A stretch of 6,929 nucleotides of DNA from Candidatus Bathyarchaeota archaeon (GCA_030613835.1 JAUWLH010000082.1:1-6929); one strand, 5' to 3'. Counted from the first letter of the stretch, positions 1-6,275 are shown. Numbers and translations: made by a program. The notes: generated from the letters alone by a model not told the origin.

Positions 1-1053
1 CTTCATGAGGGAGTGGTTGAAGATGTGCAGGAAAGTGCCTAGCAGTCCATAGGTCAGACCAGATGAAATGCCGATAAGCATGTAACCAACCTGTCCGATG
101 CTGCTGTATGCCAGCATCCTCTTCAAGTCGTTCTGGCGGAGCGCCAGAAGGTTCCCGATGGTCATTGTGACTAGGGCCAGTGCGGCTATGGGCATCTTGA
201 AGAAGTCTGGTTCGAATGCGATGTAGAGGACCCGCGTCATTGCGTAGAGTCCCGTCTCGATTACGATTCCTGATAGAAGCGCACTGATGGGGCTTGGTGC
301 CTCAGGGTGTGCGTCTGGAAGCCATGTGTGAAGTGGAACAATCGCGGACTTTACTCCGAACCCTACGATTAGAGTAGCGAAGAGCAAAATCGTCCAGGGG
401 GTCATGGGTGCTCCTCTCAGTGTTGACGCAAGGGCGGCGAAGTTTAGCGTTCCCGCCATCCCGTAGATGATGGCCATACTTAGCAGCAGGAATGCTCCTG
501 CGGTGGCGCTCATGATCAGGTATTTGAAGCCCGCCTCTATTGGGCCCCAGTTCCTCTTAAGGAATGAGACCAAGACATAGCTTGATAACCCCATAAGCTC
601 CCAGAAGATGAACAAGGTGAACAGGTCGCCTGACATGACTATTCCGTACATGCCCGAGACCATGAAGATCACCAAGGTGTTGAACTCTGGGACCCGTGTC
701 TCATGCTCCATGTAACTGAGCGAGTAGACTGAGACGAGTAAGGAGAGCAAGCCGATGCTGAACGCCATGTACACTCCAAGCATATCTATCTCAAAGCAGC
801 CGCCGAAAGGAGGTGCCTGTCCCCAAGAGTATATCAGAAGGACCTTGCTCGGCGTCTTGCTAACCTGATCATACAGCGTGTACACGCCGTAAAGTGACAA
901 GGCGGACACGAGCACCATCCAGACGTCTGTTAGCTTGAGGCGCATCTTTTCTGAGATGAGGCCGATGAATGGGGTCACCATTCCACCGAGTAGGGTTATC
1001 AGTATTGGTAATGGGAGTTGAAGTCCCTGTGAGATTATTTCTTGTCCTACCAT
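1..1053 (-). CDS. Antiporter-like proton-pumping subunit of complex I (NuoL/M/MrpD family), 3' part cut by window edge
   Basis: This is the first 351 codons of a polytopic membrane protein, read from an ATG at 1053; the frame is open to base 1, so the C-terminus lies outside the window. It belongs to the Proton_antipo_M family shared by NuoL/M/N, MrpA/D and the membrane subunits of energy-converting hydrogenases, which move H+ or Na+ across the membrane. Visible landmarks are FWELMGLSSY (150-159; E152 matches the conserved TM5 Glu), VKSAIVPLHTWLPDAH (234-249; K235 matches the TM7 Lys) and NDLKRMLAYSSIGQ (308-321). The PLHTWLPDAHPEAPSPISALLSG stretch resembles MrpD and hydrogenase-type subunits more than E. 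coli NuoL or NuoM. At the usual TM8 Lys position (SGxxIKxG) there is Glu (E266). The start overlaps the end of nuoK by 7 bases and has GAGG 8 bases upstream. Family is sure; L, M or N identity is not. Confidence 0.93.
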   Translation of the reverse strand, partial: MVGQEIISQGLQLPLPILITLLGGMVTPFIGLISEKMRLKLTDVWMVLVSALSLYGVYTLYDQVSKTPSKVLLIYSWGQAPPFGGCFEIDMLGVYMAFSIGLLSLLVSVYSLSYMEHETRVPEFNTLVIFMVSGMYGIVMSGDLFTLFIFWELMGLSSYVLVSFLKRNWGPIEAGFKYLIMSATAGAFLLLSMAIIYGMAGTLNFAALASTLRGAPMTPWTILLFATLIVGFGVKSAIVPLHTWLPDAHPEAPSPISALLSGIVIETGLYAMTRVLYIAFEPDFFKMPIAALALVTMTIGNLLALRQNDLKRMLAYSSIGQVGYMLIGISSGLTYGLLGTFLHIFNHSLMK

Positions 1054-1358
1054 TTCAGCTTCCTCAGTTTCTTTATGTCGAATGTCTTGTAGTGTTTGAA
1101 CACGTTAAGCGCCAGAGCTAGTCCCACCGCAATGACTGTTCCGTCCAGCACCAGAGCCATCATGACGATGGACTGGGGGAACGGATCAATCATGCCCGGT
1201 GTCTGTGTCGAGAGAGCGACGAAGAGCAGGTTAGCTGCATTGAAAAGAATCTCAATTCCGATTAGCAACCTGACAAGGTCCCTCTTCATGACTAGTGCAG
1301 TTAATCCGAACAGGAAGAGCAGCGCAGTCGTGATTATGAACATGTCAATAGGATACAT
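1047..1358 (-). CDS. nuoK: NuoK-like subunit of complex I, with MrpC-like second half
   Basis: This 103-residue protein has three predicted membrane helices (about 6-25, 30-50 and 62-88), the normal size and topology of NuoK/MrpC. The core LLIGIEILFNAANL (31-44) is typical NuoK and places E36 at the essential Glu of helix 2. The second essential Glu (E. coli E72) is Asp here (D72). Its surroundings, DPFPQSIV before helix 3 and a charged KTFDIKKL tail, are reminiscent of MrpC of Na+/H+ antiporters rather than of bacterial NuoK. The start at 1358 is chosen because the frame's earlier ATG at 1400 would add 14 charged residues inside nuoJ, while 1358 forms a TAATG junction with the nuoJ stop and has GGAGG upstream. 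The subunit sits between NuoJ and the first antiporter in the membrane arm and belongs to the E-channel/proton path. Certain as NuoK/MrpC family. Confidence 0.94.
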   Translation of the reverse strand: MYPIDMFIITTALLFLFGLTALVMKRDLVRLLIGIEILFNAANLLFVALSTQTPGMIDPFPQSIVMMALVLDGTVIAVGLALALNVFKHYKTFDIKKLRKLKW

Positions 1359-1897
1359 TACTCGTCTTCCCTCCTCATTTTCAGCATGGCTATAGTACAA
1401 ATCACCGCCGTCAAGATGACGAATGACTGTATGATCAGATCCATGCCTCTGACCTGCCAGAGGAACTGGCTGACCGCGGTCGTGATATCGTCATATGATC
1501 CAACACTGATTGAGAATGTCTCAATGGCGCTGGACGCATACTCCATGTATGGGAACTCAATTCTGAGCCCTAGGGCAGCGGTTATCAAGACCTCCACGGC
1601 TATCGCGGAGATGGCGAGCTGTGTCTTTTTGTTCATAAGCGGGCTGGGATCGATATCATACTCCATGTCCCCTCCCGAGGTCAACATGACCGTGATCACG
1701 AAGAACACGACGACGGCTCCGGCGAATATCGCCAGTTGGAAGAGGGATACCATCGGAGCCCCCATCATGTAATAGGCAATGCTCAGCGTCACATTTGTTG
1801 AAAGCAGAGCTACTATAGCGTAAACGATGTTCTTGCTCGTAACCGCTAGTACGGCACTGACGAGCACGAGTGATAAAACGAAAAACATTGCAATCAT
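1358..1897 (-). CDS. nuoJ: NuoJ-like membrane subunit of complex I
   Basis: This membrane protein of 179 residues has about five hydrophobic segments, the usual NuoJ length. The diagnostic TM3 signature is LFQLAIFAGAVVVFFVITVML (52-72), matching the family's VQVxVYAGAVxVLFxFVxML, the helix that forms a pi-bulge during coupling; the usual Tyr before the Ala-Gly is Phe (F58). An acidic loop (GGDMEYDID, 75-83) follows. The C-terminal helix begins QFLWQVRGMDLIIQS (144-158), which resembles the WxxRGxDTLGE motif of MrpB/MbhE, the antiporter counterpart of NuoJ. Its ATG overlaps the nuoI stop by four bases (ATGA), with GGTGA about 10 bases upstream. It lies between NuoH/A and NuoK in the membrane arm and helps link quinone-site chemistry to ion pumping. 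Family assignment is strong; the MrpB-like reading of its tail is inference. Confidence 0.9.
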   Translation of the reverse strand: MIAMFFVLSLVLVSAVLAVTSKNIVYAIVALLSTNVTLSIAYYMMGAPMVSLFQLAIFAGAVVVFFVITVMLTSGGDMEYDIDPSPLMNKKTQLAISAIAVEVLITAALGLRIEFPYMEYASSAIETFSISVGSYDDITTAVSQFLWQVRGMDLIIQSFVILTAVICTIAMLKMRREDE

Positions 1898-2364
1898 ACG
1901 TCCTTCACCTTCCTGTATTTCATCTCCTTATCCGTAAGATATGCCTCAATCCTCCGCTTCATGCGTGGAACCAAGTCCTTGATCTCGGGTACTACGGTGA
2001 GCTGCTCGGGCGTGTAGACCAGTTTGGTCCGGTCTCTCACCGCCATCTCAACGATATCTGTGAACTCAAGAGCCTGCTTGGGGCAGAACTCGACGCAGTA
2101 GCCACAGAAGCTACAGGTATTGTAATCGATCTGCGGGAAGGTCTTCTCCCTACCCTCGACCTCCACCATTGTGATGGTCTTACTATGGCAGACCCGTGCA
2201 CATATACCGCAGCTGATGCAGCGCTCGAAGAAGAACTGGTGGCGTCCACGATACCTCTCCTTGAAGATGAGGCGCTCCGTAGGATATGCCACCGTCTGAG
2301 AATTTCTCAGCACATAAGGGGCTACTATGGCAATTGGCTTGAGTAGTCTCTTTATCCAGCTCAT
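1894..2364 (-). CDS. nuoI: NuoI, 2x[4Fe-4S] ferredoxin-like subunit of complex I
   Basis: This 156-residue subunit carries the two tetranuclear clusters N6a and N6b that pass electrons to N2 in NuoB. It has a short N-terminal amphipathic segment, the family signature ERYRGRH (36-42), then two ferredoxin motifs: C49, C52, C55, C59 and C84, C87, C90, C94. As in 8Fe ferredoxins, each fourth Cys should ligate the other cluster. The Pro that normally follows the fourth Cys of the first motif is His (H60); the second motif keeps CP. The start at 2364 is preferred over an in-frame ATG at 2517 because the extension lies wholly inside nuoH and has no NuoI similarity, while 2364 forms a TGATG junction with the nuoH stop and begins MSWIKRLL, like other NuoI N-termini. 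A G-rich stretch upstream (GGGGGG) is a plausible, imperfect ribosome-binding site. Confidence 0.97.
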   Translation of the reverse strand: MSWIKRLLKPIAIVAPYVLRNSQTVAYPTERLIFKERYRGRHQFFFERCISCGICARVCHSKTITMVEVEGREKTFPQIDYNTCSFCGYCVEFCPKQALEFTDIVEMAVRDRTKLVYTPEQLTVVPEIKDLVPRMKRRIEAYLTDKEMKYRKVKDV

Positions 2365-3434
2365 CAGTATACCCCCCACAGCTTGAGCCCAAGCACTATG
2401 AACAGGTTCAGCAGTGAAATGGGCGTTAGATAGTTCCAGCCTATCTTGAGCATCTGATCCATCCTTGGCCGGGAGAAGACGCAGCGCAGGAGTATCACGA
2501 ATACCACCACAATGCAAAACTTCGCCAGTAACCAGAACATATGGCTTCCAATCACGTTACCCATGATGATGGGTCCGTGATATCCTCCAAGGTACAGGGT
2601 GATGAAGAGAAGCGTCCATGCCTGTAACATGATGTACTCGGCCATCATCGTGAACCCGAATAGGATTCCGCTGAACTCGGTTCTCCAGCCGAATACAAGC
2701 TCTACCTCGGCTACTGGTAGGTCGAAGGGTGTCCTCTCGGACTCGATTAGCACTCCTATGAAGAATATGATAAAGCCTATGAATTGGGGGACCGCGAACC
2801 ATATGTTCTTCTGTGCCTCGACGATTCCAACCAGATCGAATGTGCCCGCCATAATCGCAACGGCTGCGGCGCATATGACAATCGGGATCTCGCCTGAGAT
2901 GTACATGTAGGCGACCCTCCACGCTCCGATTAAGCTATACTTGTTGTTTGACACCCAGCCCGCGAATATGGGCATGAGTGGAGCTATTCCCATGATTGCG
3001 ATGAACATGGGTAGTCCCAAGCTCCCTATATCCCAGAGTACCCAGTTCACGTCGAACGGGATCAGGATGAGGGCTAATGCCGGTACGAATGAAACCAGTA
3101 CAGGGCTCAATGCAAAGAATAGCCAGTTCACGCCATCGGGTATGATCATCTCGCTGAGGAAGAGCTTGATAAAGTCCGCAAAGACCTGCAATACACCGGA
3201 TCGTCCGCCACAATAGTACGGTCCGACCCTAAGCATGGCTCGGGCGAGGAATTTCCTCTCGAACCATACCGCTACGATGGCGAATACGAGAGTGAATGCT
3301 AGTCCAGGTAGTACTGAAACCTGTAGAATTGGCTTGCTGTTCGCAATTAGGAATTCGATTATCCAAGCCATAATGCCAGCTAGGGTTTGTCCTGTCCTGC
3401 TCGCAGTTCCAAGGGCTGTGTTAATGTAAACCAT
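2364..3434 (-). CDS. nuoH: NuoH, membrane anchor subunit lining the quinone cavity
   Basis: This 356-residue protein with about eight membrane helices connects the hydrophilic arm to the pump modules and lines the quinone-access tunnel. Conserved blocks are ERKFLARAMLRVGPYYCGG (59-77), LQVFADFIKLFLSE (82-95), the YISGEIP segment (178-184; E182 aligns with the TM5 Glu), ERTPFDLPVAEVELVFGW (233-250) with RTEFSG (251-256), and the C-terminal RMDQMLKIGWNYLTP. Compared with the usual family text, GPN reads GPY and PEAE reads PVAE, so one acidic residue facing the quinone/proton path is missing. The start at 3434 is an ATG nine bases after the nuoD stop, preceded by GGTGA at the right spacing. The length agrees with the family (about 320-360). 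Identification is secure. Confidence 0.98.
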   Translation of the reverse strand: MVYINTALGTASRTGQTLAGIMAWIIEFLIANSKPILQVSVLPGLAFTLVFAIVAVWFERKFLARAMLRVGPYYCGGRSGVLQVFADFIKLFLSEMIIPDGVNWLFFALSPVLVSFVPALALILIPFDVNWVLWDIGSLGLPMFIAIMGIAPLMPIFAGWVSNNKYSLIGAWRVAYMYISGEIPIVICAAAVAIMAGTFDLVGIVEAQKNIWFAVPQFIGFIIFFIGVLIESERTPFDLPVAEVELVFGWRTEFSGILFGFTMMAEYIMLQAWTLLFITLYLGGYHGPIIMGNVIGSHMFWLLAKFCIVVVFVILLRCVFSRPRMDQMLKIGWNYLTPISLLNLFIVLGLKLWGVY

Positions 3435-3443
3435 TCATTTCAC

Positions 3444-4559
3444 CTACCTGTCGCAGTCCAGATACCAGGGGTCAATCGAGTTGATTACCACCGGGATATC
3501 CGCCACAGTTATTTCACTAAGCTCAGCGAGCCTCTCGAAGACATACATGTTCCTGAGGGACGGGGGCATAATCTTCACCCTGTAGGGGTTGGTTGATCCA
3601 TCAGTCCACAGGTGGATTGACATCTCACCCCTCCCATTCTCCACCCTCGTGATATACTGCCCCTCTGGGGCTCTGGCGAAGGGGGAGAACCTTGTACGTG
3701 TCTCGCCCTCGGGGATCTCCTTCGCGATCTGCTCCATCATGTTAAGTGACTGGCCGATCTCGTGGAACCTTACCTTGGTCCTGGCCATTGAGTCGCAGGC
3801 ATCCTCGGTTATCACTTCCCAGTCGAGGGAGCTGTAAGCCGCGTATGGCTCCTCCTTCCTCATGTCTATTGGGATTCCTGATCCTCTCAGTACTGGGCCT
3901 GTTGCCCCTAGCCTGAGGGCATCCTTTGGCTCAAGGATGGCCAAGTTGTTGCACCTCATCTCGAACATTGGGTTCTCGACCATTGCATCCCAGTAGTCCT
4001 TGAACCTCCTCCTGAGGTAATGGACTGCCTCGATGATCTTTGCCTCGAAACCCTCCGGGAAGTCCTTGAAGACTCCGCCTGGTAAGAAGTGGTTAAAGCT
4101 CCATCTTGCGCCGGTCAGCTCCTCGAAGAGGTCTAATAGGACCTCCCTGTCAACGGTCGTCCAGATGAAGACCGCGGGGAAGTAACCTGTTGCCTCTACC
4201 TGAAGCCCGAAGGCGTATAGGTGGCTGTTGATTCTGCTCATCTCGCAGATAAGGGAGCGTATCCATTGGGCCCTTTCTGGCACTTCAAGCCCATACGCCT
4301 TGTCGGCTGCGGTGACATAGCCTATGCTGATGTTTGCTGTGTCTACCATAGCCATCCTGTCGATTGGGATGATTCCACCTAGGAGGGTTCTATTCTCAAG
4401 AACCTTCTCGATTCCCCTGTGGGTGAAGCCTATGTCGGCTATAATCTTGTGGACTTTCTCTCCGTCTGTGTCTAGGAGAATCCTTGTCTGTCCGCTCATG
4501 GGGTGCTGGGGTCCCCAACTGATCCTCATTATATCGGACTCTATTTTTGGTTCTGTCAT
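3444..4559 (-). CDS. nuoD: NuoD (49 kDa-type) catalytic subunit, related to [NiFe]-hydrogenase large subunit
   Basis: This protein of 371 residues (the family is usually 370-430) builds the quinone pocket with NuoB and NuoH. Clear blocks are GPQHP (16-20), GFTHRGIEK (44-52), EVPERAQWIR (92-101), NSHL (111-114), PGGVFKDFP (160-168), RGSGIP (225-230) and NGRGEMSIHLW (308-318). H19 is kept, but the second His of GPQHPxxHG is absent (the text reads MSGQ) and the quinone Tyr of the bacterial/mitochondrial PxxDRxxY motif is Met (M71). The nickel ligands of hydrogenase relatives are also missing: RxCGxC reads RMAMVD (68-73), and the C-terminal DPCxxC reads DPWYLDC (363-369), with W365 and D368 in the two ligand places. 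The gene is therefore a NuoD/FpoD-type subunit, not a hydrogenase. Its ATG overlaps the nuoC stop by one base (TAATG), with GGGGAGG upstream. Confidence 0.97.
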   Translation of the reverse strand: MTEPKIESDIMRISWGPQHPMSGQTRILLDTDGEKVHKIIADIGFTHRGIEKVLENRTLLGGIIPIDRMAMVDTANISIGYVTAADKAYGLEVPERAQWIRSLICEMSRINSHLYAFGLQVEATGYFPAVFIWTTVDREVLLDLFEELTGARWSFNHFLPGGVFKDFPEGFEAKIIEAVHYLRRRFKDYWDAMVENPMFEMRCNNLAILEPKDALRLGATGPVLRGSGIPIDMRKEEPYAAYSSLDWEVITEDACDSMARTKVRFHEIGQSLNMMEQIAKEIPEGETRTRFSPFARAPEGQYITRVENGRGEMSIHLWTDGSTNPYRVKIMPPSLRNMYVFERLAELSEITVADIPVVINSIDPWYLDCDR

Positions 4560-5026
4560 TACTCAACGCCCTCCCCTTTGAAATCCTTGCGTAGAGGGTA
4601 ACCGCCCTTCCAGTCCGGGGGTAATAGTAGAGCGATCAAGTTCTCGTGCCCCTCAAAGTCTATTCCGAACATCTCGTGGGTCTCCCTCTCGTGGAAGCTC
4701 ATGGCCTCCCAGACCTTGGTCATCGTGGGGAGAACTAAGTTAGCCCTATCCAAGTGTATACTGTAAATAACTATGAAGTCGGAGTCAGGATTATCCAGAT
4801 AATAGTACATCTCCATCCTGTTCTCCTCGGGATAATCGACTGCGCCTCCCGCAATCGGGATGACGAACCCGTACTCGTCCCTGAGTGTCTCCGCGATTTC
4901 GATATAGCTGTCCTTTTTGGCTACAATTGAGGCCCTTGTTTCTTCAAAGACCTCGACGGACTCTACATTACTCGCGTGTGCCTCTTTGAAAGAGGAGATA
5001 AAGTCGGTTAGATTACTCTTTGACAC
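4559..5026 (-). CDS. nuoC: NuoC, 30 kDa-type hydrophilic subunit
   Basis: This 155-residue subunit packs against NuoD in the peripheral arm and carries no cofactor. The family signature is complete: HERETHEMFGIDFEGHENL (112-130), then LLLPPDWKGGYPLRKDF (133-149), matching ERExxDxxGxxFxGHPxLxRxLxxxDWxGxPLRKD. The start is GTG at 5026 (shown as Met), giving a 14-base overlap with the end of nuoB. The next downstream Met lies at residue 71, inside the fold, so it is not the start. GGAG lies about 11 bases upstream of the GTG. It is a separate gene rather than the fused NuoCD of E. coli. Confidence 0.96.
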   Translation of the reverse strand: MSKSNLTDFISSFKEAHASNVESVEVFEETRASIVAKKDSYIEIAETLRDEYGFVIPIAGGAVDYPEENRMEMYYYLDNPDSDFIVIYSIHLDRANLVLPTMTKVWEAMSFHERETHEMFGIDFEGHENLIALLLPPDWKGGYPLRKDFKGEGVE

Positions 5027-5516
5027 CGAGTCTCTTCTCCTTCACTATTTGATCCTGGAGTTTCATCATACCGTGGATGATTGCCTCGGGCCTTGGTGGG
5101 CAGCCGGGGATATACACGTTGACAGGGACGTACTTGTCTATTTCTACGATCGCGTACGAGTCGTAGAAGGGACCCTTGCCCGTCGGGCATGCCCCGACAG
5201 CTACAACATATTTTGGTTCGCCCATCTGATCATATAGGTACTTAACTCGGTCAGCCATCTTCCTTGAGACAATTCCCACAACCATGATACAGTTGCACTG
5301 GCGAACGCTTGCGAAAGGGAGGACTCCAAGTCTCTCCATATCGAAGCGAGCTCCTGATACCTGCATGAACTCTGGGCTGCAGCAACCTGTTACAAGGTGA
5401 ATTGGCCAGATTGAGTACTTTCTCGACCAACCGTCGATAAAATCTACGAGCTTGTATGCCAGGGTTGCCCCTGGCACGTTTTCTAATATTCTGCTTATCT
5501 GCTCCTCGTTTTCCAT
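5013..5516 (-). CDS. nuoB: NuoB, subunit carrying iron-sulfur cluster N2
   Basis: This 167-residue subunit holds N2, the last cluster before the acceptor. The expected ligands are the tandem pair C45-C46 (TGCCSPEF), C110 (VGACPTGKG) and C139 in the invariant IPGCPPRPEA (136-145). Residues E49 and D59 match E. coli E67 and D77. In place of RQAD, whose Asp is E. coli D94, the protein reads RQCNC (72-76): Asn at the Asp position with extra cysteines C74 and C76 on either side. This is unusual for the family. The ATG at 5516 overlaps the nuoA stop (TGATG) and has GGTGA four bases before it. The overlap with nuoC suggests coupled translation. Confidence 0.98.
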   Translation of the reverse strand: MENEEQISRILENVPGATLAYKLVDFIDGWSRKYSIWPIHLVTGCCSPEFMQVSGARFDMERLGVLPFASVRQCNCIMVVGIVSRKMADRVKYLYDQMGEPKYVVAVGACPTGKGPFYDSYAIVEIDKYVPVNVYIPGCPPRPEAIIHGMMKLQDQIVKEKRLGVKE

Positions 5517-5884
5517 CAGTTCACCAGCTTGTCCTTCTCGACCAGGAAGTATGCGATTCCCGTGAAGATTATGAAAGTGTAGATAGTTATGATTGAGACC
5601 AATTCAGCAGTCACCTGAAATGACAAAGCTGATGTGAGGATCATCCATCCGAAGGCGTCTAACGCAAAGAAGACGACGGCGTAACCGAAGTAACGGGAGA
5701 TCCCCGTTAACCGGAACGTCCTAGCCTCTCCGAATGGTTCATTACCACACTCATAGGTAGTGTTTTTGATCTTGTTAGGCTTTTTCGGGCTTACCAACCT
5801 GGAAGCGATTATAGCGATAGAAAGGAACCCAAAATCAATTAGGGCGAACGCCCAGAAAGCTTCAGACCCGCTAATTTGATACAA
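5516..5884 (-). CDS. nuoA: NuoA, small membrane subunit of complex I; TTG start
   Basis: This 122-residue protein with three predicted membrane helices (about 10-29, 66-87 and 95-116) is the first gene of the operon. The cytoplasmic loop has the family signature YECGNEPFGEAR (44-55). In the second helix the usual FDxE motif reads LDAFG: D76 matches E. coli D79, but the coupling Glu (E81) is Phe (F78). NuoA is found in true complex I and Fpo but not in Mrp antiporters or Mbh hydrogenases, so its presence places the cluster in the complex I lineage. The start is TTG, placed 7 bases after a good GGAGG (5894-5898). No ATG or GTG is in frame before the upstream TAA at 5902-5904, so the TTG is well supported. 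Confidence 0.95.
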   Translation of the reverse strand: MYQISGSEAFWAFALIDFGFLSIAIIASRLVSPKKPNKIKNTTYECGNEPFGEARTFRLTGISRYFGYAVVFFALDAFGWMILTSALSFQVTAELVSIITIYTFIIFTGIAYFLVEKDKLVN

Positions 5885-5893
5885 TTCATTTCC

Positions 5894-5898
5894 TCCGT
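5894..5898 (-). promoter_or_regulatory. Ribosome-binding site deciding the TTG start of nuoA
   Basis: GGAGG on the minus strand lies seven bases before the TTG at 5884. It also lies only four bases before an out-of-frame ATG at 5889, which reads 16 codons to a stop. The spacing favours the TTG, the only start in the nuoA frame. Confidence 0.75.
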
Positions 5899-5956
5899 AG
5901 AATTATTTCATAAATATAGAACAATTCAACCATGATGGCTGATTAGACACTTTGAG

Positions 5957-5968
5957 GATAAAAATATT
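5957..5968 (-). promoter_or_regulatory. Candidate TATA box for the nuo operon
   Basis: AATATTTTTATC on the minus strand resembles an archaeal box A. Start of transcription about 25 bases downstream would fall near 5935-5940, leaving a leader of about 50 bases that includes the GGAGG of nuoA. A nearer TATA-like string at 5910-5920 would start the RNA inside or after that GGAGG, so it is less likely. This is inference from spacing; no data fix the start site. Confidence 0.35.
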
Positions 5969-6244
5969 GCTAGGTGAAAGAAATCAAAAAGCTCCTAGTC
6001 AGTTTTCTCCGTTTGAATAGTCTATCGTAACTAGTGATCGAATTGGTCGGATAGATTTTTTTAGTTTATGAAGATAAAACACTTGATTGACCCAGTACAT
6101 AATAATAAAGTAAGTATTTTTCCTCGCATATTATTTAATACTAAAAATATATTCAAACAAATTGCAAGTTCTACAGTGGAATAATATACATTATGTACAA
6201 TTTTAAGGAAGGGTTTTAATATATCGTAGAGATAAATCTAATCT

Positions 6245-6256
6245 AGGTCTAGACCT
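6245..6256. repeat. Perfect 12-base palindrome, possible operator
   Basis: AGGTCTAGACCT is its own reverse complement over all twelve bases. A second, shorter dyad with the same arms (AGGT-TGT-ACCT, 6264-6274) lies 18-19 bases away centre to centre, and an AGACCT half-copy lies at 6282-6287. Repeated half-sites at roughly two-turn spacing suggest a dimeric DNA-binding protein. The neighbouring Lrp-type protein is one candidate, but the arms do not match any Lrp site I can name. Confidence 0.5.
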
Positions 6257-6263
6257 TACAGCA

Positions 6264-6274
6264 AGGTTGTACCT
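6264..6274. repeat. Second AGGT/ACCT dyad
   Basis: AGGT and ACCT arms flank a three-base centre (TGT). The arms are the same as the outer four bases of the palindrome at 6245-6256. Four-base arms are short, so on its own this would be weak; the repeat of the half-site nearby is what supports it. Confidence 0.35.
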
Positions 6275-6275
6275 C

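Noticed and set aside
1359..1400. Longer NuoK start at 1400
   Set aside because: It adds a charged 14-residue stretch in front of the first helix and lies inside nuoJ; 1358 has GGAGG and a TAATG junction.
1386..1772. Plus-strand open frame of 128 codons opposite nuoJ
   Set aside because: It lies wholly antisense to a clear NuoJ, has no recognisable motif or ribosome site, and is explained by codon bias of the real gene. The same holds for the plus-strand frames at 1096, 1870, 2599, 2941, 3589, 4324, 4917, 6437 and 6698.
2365..2517. Longer NuoI start giving 51 more residues
   Set aside because: The extension overlaps nuoH coding sequence, has no family similarity, and the ATG at 2364 has the operon's usual stop-start overlap.
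3444..4559. Membrane-bound [NiFe] hydrogenase large subunit instead of NuoD
   Set aside because: None of the four nickel-binding cysteines is present, and a NuoA gene and NuoC signature accompany it.
5910..5920. TATA-like string close to nuoA as operon promoter
   Set aside because: Transcription would start at about 5890, after the GGAGG that decides the TTG start, so the ribosome site would be lost.
6021..6061. TCTATC/GATAGA inverted repeat followed by T7 on the plus strand
   Set aside because: The stem is only 6 bp with a loop of more than 20 bases, and no plus-strand gene precedes it; likely chance in AT-rich sequence.
6068..6184. Plus-strand 38-codon frame in the AT-rich gap
   Set aside because: It has no ribosome site, lysine/isoleucine/asparagine-rich content expected of AT-rich DNA, and no motif.
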